Position numbers and translations under genes: made by a program | Shown here: piece after piece, positions 31,638-45,400 of the stretch | Position numbering within the stretch: position 1 is the first letter of the stretch | Layout: every line of letters begins with the position of its first letter | The notes under the pieces: generated by a model | Told to the model about the DNA's origin: nothing | Seen by the model: only the letters and a program-made list of their open reading frames with translations | Databases searched by the model: none | Source of the DNA: Haliclona indistincta | Taxonomy: Eukaryota > Porifera > Demospongiae > Haplosclerida > Chalinidae | Reading direction: 5' to 3' | Assembly (NCBI GenBank): GCA_964017065.1 | Contig: OZ024790.1 | Coordinates: 12,770,703 to 12,834,702 of the forward strand | DNA length: 64,000 nucleotides

Positions 31638-34600
31638 ATGGCCGACCAGGTGGTATCTGAAGTAGAAAAGGTGAGACCAGTAACTACTTGTCCTACTCAT
31701 GTATTGCTCGAGATGAGGCTATGTCTGTGTGCTATCGCAGGCACTGTTTCAGCTGTATAATGATCCTGTACCGGACAACAAGAGTAAGGCTGAAAAATGG
31801 TTGACACTGTTGCAAGAGTCCAGGGAAGCATGGGTCGTGTCATGGCAGTTGCTCCAGCATCAGGTGTGTACAATAGTCACACAAGTGTTATAACTATACA
31901 ATCACATTAAGTTTAAAGGCAATTTTTTTGTGGTATGCTTAGTTTTCGTAAATTCCATGAATCCTGTTTGATCACGTAATAGATCGATTTTGCCAATTAT
32001 TTCAATGGCAGCTCCTATACCAGTTCCTAAAGTACTTTTGAGATTATTTTGCTAAATACTATCCCTGTGATATCTGTTTATGTTTGATTGGTACAAATGT
32101 TTAAGATATTGTATACAGTGTTTAGTACTCAATGATACTCTCTTGAGATGATCAGCCAGTATAAATATTGATGGCTGGATCTTGCATGTTGCTTATAATT
32201 ATATACAATGATATTTTGCCTCAGTAGGAAGAGGTTTCCTACAGTAACTAGGGAGATTTGAAATCTCCCTAGTTACCGTATGAAATCAGTAACTAGGGAG
32301 ATTTGAAATCTCCCTAGTTACCGTATGAAATCAGTAACTAGGGAGATTTGAAATCTCCCTAGTTACCATATGATACAGCATGTGTTAATGATTGATTATA
32401 CAGTAGTAGGGGGTCTGGGGTATGCCCCTAGAGACCTCACAGTGATTGCTTTCAAGGCTGCTGGACACCAAAGCAGCACAATTTAACTTTTTGACTTTGA
32501 TTCTTGGGAGGGGGCATTGGAGCTATCGGGAAATATTCCCTCTCCCCGCTAGGGCAATGTATGAAACCCTGATACAGTAGTTATGCTGTCTGTCTGTCTG
32601 TCTGTCTGTCTGTCAGTCCAGAAACATGTAAAACAAACTAGTTTAAAATAGTGGTTTTATAGTAGCAAGTTGTGTTATGGCATGGTGTTGGTGATAGTCT
32701 GGAAGACAAAGCTATCCTTATTTTGTTAGCTTACAACCCTGTGTAATCGAGATGTTCATTGCAGAATGCGGATTCAGAAATCATAATAATAGCTTTTGTG
32801 TGTGTTGGCGTCTTGTAGACATGCCCAGTTCAATTAGACCATTGCCCTCAGCATATATTCACAGATTGATTACCTGAGGCCATAGTTCATTAGTTCCATT
32901 TCACTACTACTTGTATTCCAGGTATTAATGACCTAGTCTAGCAGATTGTATAGCTGGGGCAGGAAGAGCAGACATTTGTTGTAGTGACCATTCATCAATT
33001 AGACATGTCTATGCCATGCTGAGATGAGTATTTCAATTAACAGCTAAAATAGTTGATTGGTTACATATAGTCACAGATGCAAATACTAATTTCCAAAGAT
33101 GATAAAAGCGTAGGACTTTTAAAGGAACTACTGTGAGATGAGTGAAAACATTTTCCTGATTGTTACCTAACGCACACAATGTGTATAGATGGTCCTATCA
33201 AGACTACATGTACTCTAAGACCTGGCTTGTTGTCCTATCAAGACTACATGTACTCTAAGACCTGGCTTGTTTTCTTTTTTGTTTAGTTTTCCATAGAGAT
33301 TGCAAGTTGTGTTTATGCAGATTGAACTTTCACAATGTTGTGATGGACTTTAGTGCAATGTAGGCAATTCAAGGAAGCCTGGCTGGTTGTGTTGGAAGTA
33401 TAGTATCTAACAAGCTTCCTGCCATCATTATGATTCCTGTGTTAACCCTTTAGATACCTAATATTGTCATACATGTATTTAATCTAGATATACTTAATTA
33501 TTTTAAAGCTAAAAGATGATTTACATGTACATGTGGTGTCTCTCAACTCAAGAAGTCCGTTCAGTCATTGTGAGCATGTTCATTCATCATACCGTACTAC
33601 CATTATAGCGGAAGGGTTTTGACTGAACTAGGACCTTAAATGTGTTGTAAGTTTTGGCACTGCTTCTGATATATACAGTATAAAACCAGCGAAAGCAAGT
33701 TTGATAAAACTTTTGTCACTTTTCCTGTTGCTGTTACATTGCTCAGTCTGTGAGCTATGTTGATGGAACCCTTCAGTGCTATACATTTCACCATAGAGCA
33801 TCGAAGTTCAACATTTTGGAGCGCTGATGTTGCATAGCAAGATCACCAAATCATGGTATGTAGCTTTGTGTGTGTTGTGTGATTCCTCTTCTCTTAGGCC
33901 GGAACTATCGCCTGATCAGCACTCCACTGTTAGACTGGAGCTGTTTAATGCTATTCTCAGATTCTCCAATGGTCCCCGACTTGTGCTAACTCGTCTTTGT
34001 GTTGCCATGGTTCTGTTTGCATTTCATGCGCTGCCAGAAGTTTGGCCGAATGCTTTAGTGAGCATTGTGCAGACACTGAGAGGAGCTTCACAGCAGGTAG
34101 GAACTAACATAGTATAACCATGTGGCCCCGTCTCCATGACTACACGATCGCTGCATGTCATGCTGGTAACTGTGCATGTGCTTTGGCTGTATTCTGAATT
34201 ATGGATTTTCTTTGTGAGCCCATGTATGAAGTGTCCAGAAAGCATTGAATTTAACTCATTGACAATAGTTCTTGGGAGGGATACTAGAGTTAGTGGTTCC
34301 CACCTTGTGCTGTATGAACCCTGTTGGTCGAGGAGAAGCTATAGTATGTGTATTCTATTTGCAGGGCAATGCAGCAGTAGCTTTATTGGAGTACATGACA
34401 GTGCTGCCTGAAGAGGTGAGTGATGAGGTTCATGCATGCTAGAAAGAAAGTGGTTTATACTACAGTTGATTTATGTCGCTTCGGATAATTTAGTATGTGT
34501 GTGTGTGTGTGGTTATCGTGAACACGACTGTACGAGGTAGCCACACACTGAGCCACGCCCACATGCTCACTGTATTCGTAGTGAGACAGCTGTGTTGCTA

Positions 34601-37600
34601 GGCATTGTTTGAATGGATGCAAATATGTTAAGCAACAGCCAGACAGTAATTAACCACTAGCTATAAATTATTCATTATTAAGTTGTACCAATTTTCAGCT
34701 CATAGGTGTTAATGCAGTGTCTGACCTGGAGTTGACCTTCATGTACTAAAAACGAATTTATAAATATGTATGCAGGGCAGGGGGTTCCAGTACTAAAAGT
34801 TACAGACCCTAAGCCAAAAAAGAGGGTGGGTGGGTAAAGACCATTTTGGAAAAAAAGTCCATTTATTGAAAAAATAGTACAGGCATTTTTAGGAGTTTCT
34901 GATCTATTTCAGACCAGATATGTGCATAATTTTTACTATCATGTCCATTAAATCAGTATATTTTCTTATTTTCTGACATTATTCACCAGTGGAGTCAGAG
35001 TAGAGTAGCTTAATTGCATGGTAATGATCAATCATTGTTCATGTTGAATACAGTGAAACATCATAGCATTAACAGTGTTCAGCAGGTGCTCAGCAAGTAA
35101 TAATTATATAAGAAATTGTTCGAAATCAATATGTAAGTTATCACGTAAACTGTATTAAACAGAACTTGAACATAAAAGAAGCTGGCGCTCAGTTAGCTAT
35201 ACTTGCTCTACTAGCAGCGCACAAGGACACAACTGTTGTGGGACTAGAGCTGAGAAATCAAGAGTTCTTAAAGCTGGAAAGTTTGAAAAATCGAAGTCAA
35301 GAGGTAGTGGAACTGCTGCAGCCTTGGGAAAGTAGCTGACCAGGCATTGCATCTTGTTTGCTGTCATGGCTAGCCGCCTAAGTTGCTTGCTCTTTTGTGT
35401 TCTGCTGTGTGGTAGTCACTGAGGGCTGTTGTTTCAAAACCACAGCAACAGTAACGGAGCTCTTTCTGCTGCTGCACTTACATAGCCATCGTTCGCGCGA
35501 TCGAAACATGAATATTAAGTACGTGGTATTGCGTGAATATTAACACCATGAATAATCAAGCGCTGATTATGAATATCATTATAATGATGCAAAATGACGT
35601 AGTGGGTGGTGGGTAACGGCGCAAACTGAAAAATCGGCTTAGGGTCAGAAATTTCCGACGCTGGAACCCCCCGATGCAGGGCATAGTAATTTTCAAAAGC
35701 ACACCAAATTCTCTTTCCTTTTGGTAGACATACCGAATTGTCCGTCAATCTACCGATTTCTTCCAAAATTTTGACGCAAAACAGATATTGTATCTGAATA
35801 TTGCTTACCCAATATTATTGTGACAGAAGTTCCAGAAGTGCCAAATAGTTGGAGGTGTGGCAACAAGCATGTGTTTGTATGAGAATGTGTCTACAGCTAG
35901 CTCTGTTGTATGAAGTACAGGACTTTTGGACGTTGGGCTGTTAAACGAAACTAAAATGCTTGCCAGAATGTTCAGCAATGAGGTGCATGAGCTAGAAGGA
36001 ATACATTAGTACCTCACTATCATTGTTGAAAGTTTTAATTTCAAGAGATACTGCTCAGCTTAGTCCTAGTTAGTTTCGTGTCTGCTATCTATGAAAGTAC
36101 ATTATCACAGGAGTATAGTCATTTTGTGTTCTTTTTCTAGTTTGAACGTACATCCACTTCACCATTGGCATCCAAGAGAGGAACACTGCGTGCTGAGATA
36201 AAGAAAGTACTGCCTTCAGGTATGACATGTAGCGATAATGGAACATTGCTTGTGTATAGGTTAACCCTGCTAGCTAGTATGCGATATAACCAAGGATGGT
36301 AAAATTAACCCCCAAAGTTACAATATTGGGGGTTAATTTTACATCTTGATGTAAAATTAACCCATCGCCGAGATGCCATGGGTTGTAGCCCAGGAAGCTC
36401 GAGAATACTGCTCTTATGGTTACTAAACGAAGCGCTCAAGGTAGTAGAGCCTCCATAGAAGTCACCAGAGGCGAATGACAGCGCGTTGCTACAAGCCGGC
36501 AGTGTGTATTTTTTGACGACCCCATCTTGTTGCTACGGTGTTGCTATGTGACGTCACTTCCTGGAAAATGCTCATAATTTTCCCATGGTACATGGGATTA
36601 TAACCACCGAGCGGCGCCTTTGATCTTACGGTCGCCTGGGCTACAAATGTTCATGACCGTTGTTAATCAAAGAGCTTTCTCAATTCTCAAAATCACCAGC
36701 ATGTAACAGGCATAGTCTACTATTGTGTGCAGTGTGCTGTAATATTGTTGCCATGACAATGGTTTCCTGTTTAGTTTTGACTGTTATTGAAGAGCTATTG
36801 TCGTCTAAAGTGAACACATCATTGCAAAAAGCTGTGAGTCAAATAATACTTTCATGATATTGTGAATGGGAAATAAATTTGTGGTATGACATCAACAAGA
36901 TCGTTAGTCACTGGGTGTTGATAAATTCACTATTGCTACATTAATCCATTCCTGAGGTGTGAACAAGCCAAGCATGGGAATGCGATTTGTGGATTTTTTA
37001 AAGTGTTTTCTTTCTCAAGTTATGGCTGGCTCCACCATCTTGGATCTCTCTGAACATGCATATCTATGGTTGTCTAGGCTACTCAGATATTAGAGACGAT
37101 GTAGATTGGATTGGAAATGAGAAAACATTTGTTCATTATATCGTGTTATCGGTGTTGGGTCTGCATGAAGCCCCACCCACCAGTATGTTGGGTCTGCATG
37201 AAGCCCCACCCACCAGTATGTTGTCCATGGCTCTATGATCTACATGTCATCTGTGGTACAGCTAGGGCTCATGGGAGCTAGTCTGTGCCTCGTGACTGTT
37301 CAGTACTTGTTGAATCTGTCTGTGCCCTTTGATGTCTATTGAACCGGCTCATTTTTGCTGCAATATGATTGGTGAATGTATCTTATAAATTATTTGTTCT
37401 CTTGCCTTTTTGACATGTACTTTAACATATGGCTTCCTCTGCTTCGTCTAGCAGCCTCTACTAACATATGGCTTCCTCTGCTTCGTCTAGCAGCCTCTAC
37501 TAACATATGGCTTCCTCTGCTTCGTCTAGCAGCCTCTTTAACATATGGCTTCCTCTGCTTCGTCAAGCAGCCTCTTCTTCTTACTTGGTAGTAATATTGT

Positions 37601-40600
37601 TGCTGAACCTGTTTTTCCTTCCTCTGTGTATGTACTGTACACAACATGCCTGTACTTGAGAATTACGCTTTTTTGCAGACTGTGGTTTCGTTCATACCAA
37701 ACTGTATAATAATCATGATTCTTACTTATAATTTATTATTGTGGTCTCCTCGTTCATCAGGCAACTCAATGTCTGTCCAGTTGGTCACAGTTTGGACTAC
37801 CCTTCTGCGAGATGCACTCTCTTGTTGCGATACTGTTCAAATGCCTACATGATCCTGAGCTGATAGGTGATGCGGCTGGCACACTGACTGAGCTCGTTAG
37901 TCACCATGACAACTACAGGTGTGTTCAAGATATTTAATTTTGAGAGATTCTACTTTGCGAAAAAAATGTTGCCGATATCTTTTGTGTATTTTTCGTAAAA
38001 TAGCTCTTGTATCTCACATATTCATCAAATTAAAATCCTATGAAATTAAGTACATGCGTGAATTTAATTACTGTAGATACCCGGAGACACTGAAGGAGTT
38101 CCTGAAGCAGCTGCTGACCATGAGCGACTTCTTTCATTCTAAAGTTAACGAGAGAGACATGGTAACTGCATCCTCTTGCTATTCTTTCTGCTCACTCTCT
38201 CNNNNNNNNNNNNNNNNNNNNNNNNNNNNNNNNNNNNNNNNNNNNNNNNNNNNNNNNNNNNNNNNNNNNNNNNNNNNNNNNNNNNNNNNNNNNNNNNNNN
38301 NNNNNNNNNNNNNNNNNNNNNNNNNNNNNNNNNNNNNNNNNNNNNNNNNNNNNNNNNNNNNNNNNNNNNNNNNNNNNNNNNNNNNNNNNNNNNNNNNNNN
38401 NTGCTCAAGCTCGTGTAGACAGTTCATTGCTTGCGACCTAGCTGTATGTGTGGCTTGAATGCCACAAACCTGGTCAGTGAGCCTTCTGGAATATTAAGAC
38501 TATTTTATATCTTCATTGAATGATTACAATGCCGTGCTTTTCATAGAAAATAGTTTGATATTATTTCTGTGATTGTGAAGTGTCGTTCGTCAGAACTTAT
38601 CTTATCTTGCTGTCTTCTTGTTAGGATATCTGTGTTAGTCTGTGTCAGTTATTCGTTGCTACTCTGGAGGTCAACATGGATATAATGATCGCTGTGTCTG
38701 AAGACAACGCTGAAAATTGTGAAGAAATTTTGGAATCACTTCATATTCTATTGGTATGTGTATCATTCTATTGGTATGTGTATCATTGTTGACAGAATCA
38801 TTGTGATCATACATTATACAGAGCTTCACAGCAATCCCTGGATACTATCCTGTCTGTGAGAAATGTTCAGACATCACGTTCTCTTTCTGGGAGAATTTTT
38901 TGGTCAGCTATTCATACTTAAAATGAAGACCCGCCTGTGCATGCTATAGACATGATTGAATGACAGAAACAACTCAACAATTTACTCATAATGCAGGACA
39001 GGCTTGCGTCTGAGGACCCTCAGCATTCAGAGTTTCTGTTGGATTTCTACAGTGGTATCTTGACATGCCTGATCGAGGTGATACCAGTACCTGTACTGTA
39101 GTACTTTATTGAATCATATGCAGATGTTTCCAATTAAAGCTCACTATCCTCCTGAAGAAGAGTGGAATGAAGATTGGGATGAAGATGATCAAGATAGCTT
39201 CATGAAGTACAGGGAGGACCTGTGTGACTTAGGAGTAAGTTACTCATAATACTTAATTAGCTACTCTAGTCTAATGACCCATTATAATCCAGTTACCGGT
39301 TGTGTTGACACAGGCGCAGCAAACATGTCGTCTGTCAGTGCATATTATGCTAGCTGTATGCAGTGCTCAATATATTGGATTGAATAACAGTTCTTTATTC
39401 ATGTACAAGCGCATATTTGTTTGCTGTAAAAATGCGTAGTACGGCATTTAATTTTTTTGAATTCTGGTCAGACATGTACAGATACCTGTTCCCAACTTAC
39501 TGATAATATTGTCACGAATGGATTGATACCTGTGGTAAACACTGTGTTGACTCTATGGTCTGAATTTGTCAGAACCATTTCGGCCACAATATTCACACAT
39601 TATAGATCTCTCTAGTTAGCGTGGAACCTGCCATATCCTTGGGTTATTTATGGGTATTTCGGGTTTGCATAATAATATTGCATAGTTCCCTTATCCTTGG
39701 TGCCCATCAGATGCTACTGGGTTGTGATCTATGATTTCAGCAAATTATTTAAAACTTACAGGAATCACTTCAAAGGACACTTCATATAGATTACCTGAAG
39801 CACCTCACATCCTGTCTCTCCTCGTCTCTCTCTGATAGCAATGGCCTTCACTGGCAGGTAAGATGGTCTGCATATCCCAACATTATTGCTGTGCTTCACA
39901 AGACTACATCGGTACCAATGAATTATTTCTCTTACGATAGGACATTGAAGCTATATTGTATCTACTGCAAGGTGTAGCTTCTAACATCACTGATGAGACG
40001 TCAGTATACTTCAGGAACGTTCTGTCTCTGTTTCCTCAAATGCCTATACATCGCATACTAGTAAAGACAGCCCTGAAACTGCTAGGTGATTATTAGTGAT
40101 ATCTGATTGATAATGATTTCTCTGTTCATCTTGATACGCTAGTCCTCATTTGCAGGTGATCTTGCCGACTGGTTTTCTCAACAGCCAGATATACTACAGG
40201 CTGTGTTGCCGATGATTTTGGACAGCTTGACTACTCCGAGTTTATCAGCTAGCGCGGCGCTGTCGTTTAAATATGTCTGCGGAGAGTGCAGCAATCTGCT
40301 GGGACCAATAGCTCCACACTTAGTGAATCGTGTACAAGTAGGTGTGGTGAATCTGAAATACAGTTCATATGCTTGTCTTGTAGATGGCATTGTCTGACTC
40401 TAGTGTTGATATCAAGCACTGTATACCTATGATAGCAGCAGTTGGCAGTGTGCTATCAGCACTTCCTCTCTCTGATCTTACTACTCCAATGGAGTCCCTG
40501 ACTGCATCACGCGTTAACACTCTTCAACGTCTTGCAGCTCAACAAGTGAGATATTGTACGATAAGGAAATGCATGATAGCATTGTTGTGTATTTTCAGCC

Positions 40601-42059
40601 GTCCATGGTCAGCCATCCTCTAGTACTGAGGGAGCTAGCGATACTATCTACTCTTTGTCATCACATTTATCCTGATCTACAATATGGAGAGCAGCATCCG
40701 GTGAGACAACCTTACCACTCTTGCCGATCAATGTTATATCTGTGAATACAGGTAGTGTATTTACTGATGAGAGTGTGGTCGTCATTAGAGGCACTCCTGT
40801 CTCTGTGGTTAGGAGATCCTGATGTTGTTGACGTGAGTATTTATAACAAATGATATACGCTCTCAATCACTGTTTCATTAGGCGATATGTAATGGTCTCA
40901 ATAGAGCAATCAAAAACACCGGGCACCAGTACCTTCCACTATTGGAGGGAACTATACAGCTGGTTGTGAAATGTTTTACAGCTGTTCATTATGCGAAATT
41001 ACTGGATACTGCTGTTGAGGTTAGTTTTATTATTATTATTATCGTATCGTATCATGGCACTGTTTGTTCAGGTAATCAATCAGTTTGGGAGTGCTGATGG
41101 TTGCAGAGCAATGGTGTCTCATCTCTTAGAGACACTTAGCTCTCTTTGTCTACAGCTGTGTCAACATGGACTCTCAACACTTGATCCTGACACTATTCAA
41201 GCTTTCCTTCGCTTACTCTCTACGGTATTGTGATGTGTATTAGTGCTAATTACCATTATCAATTTGATATGAGTGGATGTTATGTACATTATTGCCGTCA
41301 TAAGAACACTATTCTCTTCTTTATCCAGTCACTTAAAAAGTGCTTTGAAATATTTATTGGCTTTCAAAATCTACTCCACAACACATACAGAATTGGTAAG
41401 CATTATATAATCACCATGGTAATTGGTAAGCATTATAATCACCATGGTAATTGGTAAGCATTATAGTCACCATGGTATCCAGCTATAATTCGTTTTGTGA
41501 GTCTGGCATAGGCTGTGCCATAGCGCTGCTTACATATCCACATAGCTGTATTTGACAGCAAATAATTATCGTTTCAGTTTGAATCTTCGTGTACTACATG
41601 TAACATAGTTATCGTACCATATATTATACTTGCAGGACTGATGTCTCTAAAACTACCTGAACCTTTGACAGTGTCAACAGCGTCCGAGCTCCTGGTTACC
41701 ATGGTAACGCTAACTGACTCTAAACAGCCAGTTCAGCAAATGATGTTAGAAAACGGGAAACAGATGGTAGAGTGCGTATTGCACGCTGTCGGAACTAGCA
41801 CGCCTCGCTCACAGCTGCAGTCGTTTGTGAACATTATATATAGTCTGTGTGTGTATTGCGTCACACAGCTCTCACAGTGGATGGAGGTAGGTATTAAAAA
41901 ATATTTAAAATTGCTATACAAATTTATGTGTAGGAGGTGTTGTTACAGCCACATTTCCCTTCACCGCACACATCTGTGCTGGAGAAGCAGCAGTTTAGAC
42001 ACGCCATATTGAGGCAGGTCTCTCGATACCACAATAATGATGGTCATTGTATTTTTTGA
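31638..42059 (+). CDS. IPO13: Importin-13 (importin-beta family transport receptor)
   Basis: Ran-dependent nuclear transport receptor. 24 exons: 31638-31670, 31741-31863, 33797-33855, 33898-34096, 34365-34415, 36141-36219, 36775-36833, 37761-37918, 38077-38161, 38625-38753, 38822-38902, 38997-39077, 39124-39234, 39762-39857, 39941-40085, 40156-40337, 40384-40545, 40599-40700, 40752-40832, 40882-41019, 41072-41224, 41329-41395, 41636-41886, 41934-42059; 916 aa (human 963). Family landmarks in order: ALFQLYNDPVPDNKSKAEKW; IEVQHFGALMLHSKI; PRLVLTRLCVAM (human KIVLTRLCVAL); LLEYMTVLPEE; QCLSSWSQFGLP; IPGYYPVCEKCSDITFSFW; LKLPEPLTVSTASELL. The repeated helical HEAT-type character is clear. A 200-N gap lies inside intron 9 and costs no coding sequence by phase. 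Identity is very sure. Confidence 0.93.
32244..32366. repeat. Three tandem copies of a 33-bp hairpin (16-bp perfect arms)
   Basis: GTAACTAGGGAGATTT, one base, then its perfect complement, at 32244-32276, 32289-32321 and 32334-32366, with a 45-bp period. In importin-13 intron 2. Nearby are a TGTC microsatellite (32586-32614) and a 40-bp tandem duplication at about 33192-33270. Confidence 0.9.
34780..35673. mobile_element. 894-bp nonautonomous element, 10-bp flanking repeat
   Basis: Ends GGGGGTTCCAG and CTGGAACCCCCC are inverted repeats; flanking ATGCAGGGCA occurs at 34770-34779 and again at 35674-35683. Inside, GACCCTAAGCC and GGCTTAGGGTC also mirror each other. No open frame of note. In importin-13 intron 5. 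Confidence 0.65.
36285..36646 (-). mobile_element. MITE family TTGTAGCCCAGG (copy 2) with adjoining palindrome
   Basis: The MITE body is 36383-36646, ends TTGTAGCCCAGG and CCTGGGCTACAA, inverted relative to copy 1 at 4895-5155. The adjoining 36290-36382 has the GTAAAATTAACCC fold-back seen next to copy 1. It retains TGACGTCA. Between exons 6 and 7 of importin-13. Confidence 0.75.
37148..37577. repeat. Two intronic tandem repeats (35-bp x2; 39-bp x3-4)
   Basis: GTTGGGTCTGCATGAAGCCC is duplicated at 37155 and 37189. A 39-bp unit beginning TAACATATGGCTTCCTCTGC repeats from 37423 to about 37577. Both are in importin-13 intron 7, with no link to splice sites. Confidence 0.8.
38202..38401. other. 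Assembly gap (200 N)
   Basis: A run of exactly 200 N, probably an arbitrary gap size, in importin-13 intron 9. The flanking exons join in phase, so no exon needs to be missing. Confidence 0.98.
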
Positions 42060-42094
42060 CTTACGCAGAGAGAGAGGTAACAAGCAAGGCATGA

Positions 42095-42100
42095 AGAATA
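42095..42100 (+). promoter_or_regulatory. Possible polyadenylation signal of importin-13
   Basis: AATAAA, 36 bases after the stop codon; another AATAAA follows at 42191. The 351-bp spacer to the convergent PPR gene holds no other recognisable feature. Confidence 0.5.
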
Positions 42101-42410
42101 AAGTCTTAGAATTCTATTGCATGTGTCGTGGTTTCCATGGAACTATATATGCAGCTGCCACTACCTAATCACTGGTCATATCACCTGTACAATAAAGAAA
42201 TCATTTTTTATCGTCACAGTTTTAGCAAGTGCCTTTGATACTGATTTTTTTGTATAAACTGACATTTTTCCTCCTTTTGGTGGTACACATACATCAGTTT
42301 CGTACAGGAATGTATTGGGCGTAACTATTGTTATCATCTACTAACGCTACTATCATGACCAAAGAGTTCACATTTAAATTTTCGCTGACAAACAACATCG
42401 TATGATAGCA

Positions 42411-45400
42411 TTACACTAAAGTAACAGGTCTTGAAGTATATAACATTTTCAGTTGACTTTCTTTCCCAATTTGCTGCGTCTCTTGCTGTTCCATTTTCCT
42501 CTCTTGTTGATGCCACGCCTTCTCTATTGATGAAAGCTTGGCAGCTTCTTCATCAGAAACGTAGCGTAGAGCCATGTCTAACACGGTAGAAAGCTTTTCT
42601 TTATTTTCCGCAGCCATACATATCTGAGGAATTAATACATTATCAGCTGCTTGTAATAATAATTATTTTGCTTATTGGTTACATGAGTCTGTCACTAGGT
42701 ACGGAATCTAAAGAGATCTTGCAACACCACACTAATAATTATGTTGGTTGACCAATCAAACACGGCTGGTCACGTGCAGGCCTGCATCAGAGAATTGAAG
42801 TGCGTGATTGATTGGTCAACGTAAGAAAACGTGTTACTTCCGCTTTGATTGTGGTGTTGCAATATCTCTTCAAACCGCTGTACAGTAGGGGACAAAAGTT
42901 CTGTTTTGTTATTTCGTACTATCATTCTTCAAAACGGTGATTGACACGCAATCAAATTGCTTGAAGCAGGTATAGGGACTAGATGTGCGAGGCAGCTACA
43001 CTACTGATCATTGCAGCACTCTGTGTGTGCGTGTGTGTGTGTGTGTGTGCCTCCTGTACATGTTGTATGGTCGGTTTGCTTGAACTGAATAAAACATAGC
43101 CCTAGCACAAATTTCAAGCAACCGGAGCCGGTCTGTTATCCTACGAACCAGTGAAAGCACCGTGTAATACGAAAATTGTTGTGCACATCCCTAACACAAT
43201 GACTTATGAGTAGGCGATCAGATGTTACTAGTTTTACTCTTTATTATCAGTGTGACCTGACAAAGAGCTTGTGCCCCAAGGTTATGAGTCAAGTATACAA
43301 TAATTGTCACCAAACTGTTACCTTAGCTTATGACTATAGCATGTAAACCTTGAGTGCATACTTACCATCATGAGCTCTTCAAATGTGGTATAATCAGGTG
43401 TGACAGTAAATGACTCTAGCATCGTGAGGATGTAGAAAGCACGATCGTATTCTGAGCATATTCTACTGCAGCGAAGGAGCTTATTGAGTAAAGCAACATC
43501 TGGCTGTATCTGAGGTGCCTCCTTGAGAAACAGCCTCCATGTTCTGTAAATAACTGCCTATAAGAACAAAAATCTTAATAATTTAGCTGTAAAAAATTGT
43601 TAACAAATCTTTTTTAATTTACTTTTTTGCATTTTAAAAATTTTAATAGTTTCAACGAAATTTTTTATTATTTCCTGGTAATACTGACCTTGCTGCTCCT
43701 GTGACCAGCATCTCGTAGAACACAGTCGATCATGATGTGGTATGTGTTGAGGTTAGCTGGTATCTCTGCAACTGACATGTCGTAATAGCACATGAAGACC
43801 GCTCCAAGATCACCAGTTCTACCATAGCCCTCTAGAACAAGATTGAAAGCCTCTGCGCTAGTCAGTAGTCTATATCTTTCCATCATCATCTGAAGAAGAA
43901 AGAGTGTGTATAACAAAGGTGCCTCATGATGTCATGGATAGTTCTGGAACCAAACGACTCTCTCACTATACAATCCGTGTTTGTTGTATACCGTATATCG
44001 GGAAATTTTCATGGGAGAAAATTTTCGAGAATTTCGTGAATTACAGGCTATTCGCTAAAATATTATCCGCGAATGTCTTGTTTTCTGTTGACAAAGATAG
44101 TGCAATAGCGCTGATTCGCGAAAATATTATTCGTGAAATGCTCTATCTCGCGCATTTGCAAAAATTTTCTTCCGCGAAAATTTCCCGCTATAAGGTATCA
44201 GTCATTTATCTTAGATTTTCAGAGATTTTGCCTCTGGGTATAAAACATTTTAAAACCTTATCCAGCAAACAAAAATTGGCTTAAATCTGCACAAAAAAGT
44301 TCCCACAACTAATTTATTACGACAGTATTACAACAAATACCTTTTGAATGATTTTCACACACTTTATAGCCGTCTTCTGTTGGAAGCGCCTATCTTTATC
44401 AGGTATGACGTACTGTAAGGACAGGAGATGTTTGAAGTGATCAAGTTGTAGTGTGACGTCAGCTACATCGCTGTGCTGTCTCACTGCTAACAGTATCTAG
44501 AGAGCGAGGAGTGTGTCAGCTGCACAGTAGTCGAGATATGTACCTTCATTGCTGCAGTGGGAGCAATGTGTCCAGTGTGGGAAGCCCAGCTAGTCAGTGA
44601 TTCAGGTGATGGACGCCACTCGGCCGCACGATGCAAGCTATCAAACAGTTCTCTAACAAATGATATAGTATCGGGATATACTGTACTATGGAACAGAGCC
44701 TCCTGTGGTGATATAAGAGTGATCATATGAAATACTGGAGCAGTGTTCTAATTAATGCAACCCTGTATAATCGCAATTGCAGTAGAAATGTTTAAAATAA
44801 TTATGATGTCATGAGGTGTCCAAATTCTATTGTTAACTTTTGTGTGGGCAGACATTCAACATGGCTGCCGCAAGCACTACAAGTAATTATTAGTAATATA
44901 GTTTAACCCCTTGTGATCTTTGGTGCCTCATGTATTTACTGTGGTACAAATGATGTAGCCTATTATAACATACTTTGTATGTGTCTTCATTAGCAACTTT
45001 GAAAGAGGTGATATCTTCCAATACAGGGTATTCTAGAAACTTCTTCATCGTCTTCTCAACACATTCACTGAAATAAACCATACACAAGTGTTATCATATA
45101 TTATTTGGTGTGATTAGCTAACAATAAGTATATCATCACACTAGTGAATACAGTAGAGCTTGGAATTGGAATTGTTTTTTTATATCTTGATTGGCAGAGG
45201 CAATAACTCTTGATTGGCAGGGGCAATAACTCTTGATTGGCAGGGGCAATAACTCTTGATTGGCAGAGGCAATAACTCTCGTGTGTCATAACTTGAACTA
45301 CATTGTATATATCCAGCGGCTGGCAGTAGCTATTCAGAGGGGCAATTCTGTATCTATTTTTGGAACTCATGGCTGACATAGACTTTGCTTTATTTATAAT

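Noticed and set aside
37919..38458. Open frames across the N run
   Set aside because: They are translated gap bases (X) and carry no evidence.
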